A stretch of 7,229 nt of DNA. Source: Anaerolineales bacterium. Its GTDB lineage: Bacteria > Chloroflexota > Anaerolineae > Anaerolineales > DRMV01. Within the stretch, counting starts at the first letter, position 1, and each line of letters opens with the position of its first letter. The stretch covers positions 1 to 7,229 of the forward strand of contig WFVP01000399.1 of the NCBI GenBank assembly GCA_015491595.1, read 5' to 3'. This document shows, in pieces, positions 5,140-7,229 of this stretch. Both the position numbers and the translations under genes were made by a program. A model generated the notes under the pieces. It had not been told where the DNA came from and searched no databases. It saw only the letters and a list, made by a program, of their open reading frames with translations.

Positions 5140-6726
5140 ATGGCCGACGTTCCTGCGCGCTCCTTCCATGCCCTTCTACAACAGGTACCCGGAGTGGTAG
5201 GGTGGCCGGAAACGGACGTATCGGTCACGGGTCTGGCCCTGGATTCCCGTCGGGTGCAACCGGGGGACGTGTTCATAGCCGTACCCGGCACGCAAGTGGA
5301 CGGTCATGCCTTCATCCCCCAGGCCCTGGAACGCGGCGCGGTGGCCGTGGTGGGGACGCGGCCGCTCACCGAGTTGCCCGTGCCCTACGCCCGAGTGGCC
5401 AACGCGCGGCGGGCCGCGGCCCATCTGGCCGCCGCGTTCTACGGGCACCCCGGCCTACACATGACGGTGGTCGGGGTCACAGGCACCGACGGCAAGACTA
5501 CCACATCCACCCTGATCTGGCACATCCTGCGGACCGCGGGCCTGGCCACGGGACTGGTCACCACCATCCAGGCCGACCTGGGTGGCAAACAGGTGCCCAC
5601 GGGCCTGCACGTGACCACCCCCGATGCCATCACGGTCCAGGGCTTCCTGGCCGAGATGGTACGTAACGGCCTGACCCATGCGGTCCTGGAGGCCACGTCC
5701 CACGGTCTGGACCAGCATCGGGTGGACGCGAGCCACTTCGACGTCGCGGTCATCACCAACATCACCCACGAACATCTGGATTACCATGGGACTTACGAAG
5801 CCTACCGCGCGGCCAAAGCCCGGCTCATCGAACTCCTTGCCGAGACCCCAGACAAACCCCAAGGCAACCCCCGCACCGCGGTGCTCAATCGGGACCAGGA
5901 AGACCTCTTCCCCTATTTGCGGGCCAAGGCACCGGGTCCCGTGGTCACCTTTGGCTTGCATCCCCAGGCCGACGTGCGGGCCGAGGACATCGCGAGCGGT
6001 CCTTGGGGACTGCGTTTCCGGGCGATTGGACCGGGGTTTGCCCTGTCCATAGAAAGCCCTTTGGTAGGGGAATACAACGTCCTCAACATCCTCGCCGCCC
6101 TGGCCGCCACAGTGGTGGTCTTAGGTGTGGATGTCCAGGTTGCCCGGGAAGCCGTGGCCACCCTTTCGGGCCTGCCGGGGCGCATGGAGCGCATCGACCT
6201 GGGGCAGGACTTCACCGCCATAGTGGATTTCGCCCATACCCCGGTGGCGCTGGAACGGGCGCTGCGGGCTGCACGACGGTGGACTCCAGGACGTATCATC
6301 GCGGTCTTCGGCTCCGCGGGCTTGCGGGACAAGGCCAAGCGGCGCATGATGGCCGAGGTCTCGGCCCAACTGGCGGACATCACCATCCTGACGGCCGAGG
6401 ACCCACGCACCGAACCTCTGGAGGCCATCCTGGCGGAAATGCTGGCCGGCGCGCTGGCCCAGGGCGCGCGGGAAGGGGTAAACGTGTTCCGGGTGCCGGA
6501 CCGGGGAGACGCCATTCGCCTCGCCGTGCGCATGGCCCGGCCCGGCGATACCGTGCTGGTATGCGGGAAAGGGCACGAACAGTCCATGTGCTTTGGCGAA
6601 ACGGAATACCCCTGGGATGACCGAGTGGCCTTGCGTGCGGCCCTGGCCGAACACCTGGGGGTTCCGGGACCGAGCATGCCTTACCTGCCCACGTCCAGCC
6701 GTTCCACGCCTCGAGGTCGTGTATGA
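5140..6726 (+). CDS. murE: MurE: UDP-N-acetylmuramoyl-L-alanyl-D-glutamate--diamino acid ligase
   Basis: MurE adds the third residue, a diamino acid, to the peptidoglycan stem peptide in the cytoplasm using ATP. From ATG 5140 the protein has 528 residues in three domains. The N-domain binds the UDP-sugar (LDSRRVQPGD). The central domain has the P-loop GVTGTDGKTTT at 112-122 (Lys119), EATSHGL at 184-190, HEHLDYHGT around 211-218, and Lys226, the likely carbamylated lysine. The C-domain has FAHTP, GSAGLRDKAKR, EDPRTEP at 420-426 and GKGHEQ at 476-481. The selectivity motif is EDPR, not the DNPR of meso-diaminopimelate enzymes, so the added amino acid is uncertain. In-frame starts at 5116 (GTG), 5125, 5131 and 5140 all lack a good ribosome site; 5140 gives an N-terminus closest to family length. 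The gene follows the NeuB-like gene by 33 nt and overlaps the permease gene by ATGA. Confidence 0.96.
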   Translation: MADVPARSFHALLQQVPGVVGWPETDVSVTGLALDSRRVQPGDVFIAVPGTQVDGHAFIPQALERGAVAVVGTRPLTELPVPYARVANARRAAAHLAAAFYGHPGLHMTVVGVTGTDGKTTTSTLIWHILRTAGLATGLVTTIQADLGGKQVPTGLHVTTPDAITVQGFLAEMVRNGLTHAVLEATSHGLDQHRVDASHFDVAVITNITHEHLDYHGTYEAYRAAKARLIELLAETPDKPQGNPRTAVLNRDQEDLFPYLRAKAPGPVVTFGLHPQADVRAEDIASGPWGLRFRAIGPGFALSIESPLVGEYNVLNILAALAATVVVLGVDVQVAREAVATLSGLPGRMERIDLGQDFTAIVDFAHTPVALERALRAARRWTPGRIIAVFGSAGLRDKAKRRMMAEVSAQLADITILTAEDPRTEPLEAILAEMLAGALAQGAREGVNVFRVPDRGDAIRLAVRMARPGDTVLVCGKGHEQSMCFGETEYPWDDRVALRAALAEHLGVPGPSMPYLPTSSRSTPRGRV

Positions 6727-7229
6727 CGTTCCAGGCCTGGCTCACCACCTTCCTCTTGCTCCTGGTGGTCGGCCTGATGCTGTGGGGCCGGGTGCGCCTG
6801 GATGTTTTGGGGCTTTCCGTGCCCGTGGCTCTGGTGCTGCTGGGCCTGGCCTCGCCGGGAGATGTCTTCCGTGGATTCGCCAATCCCGCGGTCTTGGCCC
6901 TGGTGTTCATCTTCATGGTCACCCGGGGGCTGGAACGCACCGGCGCGACGGACGCCTTAGCCCGTCGCCTCACCCGATGGGCCCGGGGCTCCGAGCGGCG
7001 CACCCTGGCCGTGGTGACCGGGGTGACCGCGCTGCTCTCCCTCACCATGAACACCGTCGCCGCAGCCGCGGTGGTGGTCTCCCCGGCCCTGGCCCTGGCC
7101 CGCCGTCTGCGCATGGCCCCCTCCCGGTTGTTGCTCCCCGTGGCCTACGCCGCCCTTTTAGGGGGCATGGCCACCTTGCTGACCACGGCCAATCTCATCG
7201 CCGATGCCGCCTTACGACAGGCCGGATAC
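6723..7229 (+). CDS. SLC13/DASS-type (ion transporter superfamily) permease, N-terminal part
   Basis: This is an integral inner-membrane transporter; the family takes up dicarboxylates, citrate, sulfate and similar anions, usually with sodium. The first 169 codons are visible and the frame runs off the right edge without a stop. Hydrophobic segments lie near residues 6-22, 28-45, 54-68, 94-126 and 135-153. GFANPAVLALVFIFMVTRGLERTG and the PSRLLLPVAYAALLGG stretch match the standard order of the superfamily. The first signature loop, usually (S/N)NT, reads MNT at 109-111. The later GTSTN-like loop reads TTAN (154-157) and appears one residue shorter. The ion and substrate site may thus differ, and no substrate is named. 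The start ATG overlaps the murE stop in ATGA, a typical sign of translational coupling. A functional link to cell-wall synthesis is not evident. Confidence 0.88.
   Translation, partial: MTFQAWLTTFLLLLVVGLMLWGRVRLDVLGLSVPVALVLLGLASPGDVFRGFANPAVLALVFIFMVTRGLERTGATDALARRLTRWARGSERRTLAVVTGVTALLSLTMNTVAAAAVVVSPALALARRLRMAPSRLLLPVAYAALLGGMATLLTTANLIADAALRQAGY

Noticed and set aside
1..7229. CRISPR array, tRNA or rRNA genes, prophage or defence genes
   Set aside because: No regularly spaced repeats, no cloverleaf-like segment and no matching proteins were found on either strand.

Overview
This GC-rich window has every recognisable gene on the + strand, closely packed. The gene set is tyrosyl-tRNA synthetase, queuine/preQ1 tRNA-ribosyltransferase, a GT4 glycosyltransferase, a short NeuB-type synthase, MurE and an SLC13-type permease, with an SfsA tail at the left edge. 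The style of the GT4, MurE and permease proteins suggests a peptidoglycan-making bacterium, perhaps of the Chloroflexota (Anaerolineae-like). That assignment is inferred from protein style only. No rRNA, tRNA, CRISPR array or transposase gene is visible.

Layout. Positions 1-114 are the C-terminus of an SfsA-like protein. Positions 115-475 hold no gene but carry a striking structure. It is a 235-bp non-coding element (153-387) with about 20-bp imperfect terminal inverted repeats, flanked on both sides by the same 8-bp direct repeat (AGCCCATC), as expected of a target-site duplication. A 90-nt near-perfect palindrome (225-314) lies at its centre. I read it as a MITE-like non-autonomous transposon. 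After it come a possible promoter and a good ribosome binding site for tyrS (476-1738). tgt follows 9 nt later in the same reading frame (1748-2905), then a GT4 glycosyltransferase (2944-4062).

A 138-nt gap (4063-4200) holds a strong hairpin, a 17-bp near-palindrome and a strong Shine-Dalgarno sequence, and may separate two transcription units. The second unit is a NeuB-family condensing enzyme without the usual C-terminal SAF domain (4201-5106), murE (5140-6726) and an SLC13-type permease that overlaps murE by ATGA and runs off the right edge.

How the genes fit together. tyrS and tgt both act on tRNA-Tyr: the first charges it, and the second starts queuosine formation at its wobble base. 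The GT4 enzyme and the NeuB-like enzyme suggest a surface glycan containing a nonulosonic or related acid sugar. MurE makes the peptidoglycan precursor. The window is therefore mostly ordinary housekeeping and envelope genes. The most unusual items are the intergenic element and several altered active-site motifs (GT4 donor site, MurE EDPR, permease signature loops).
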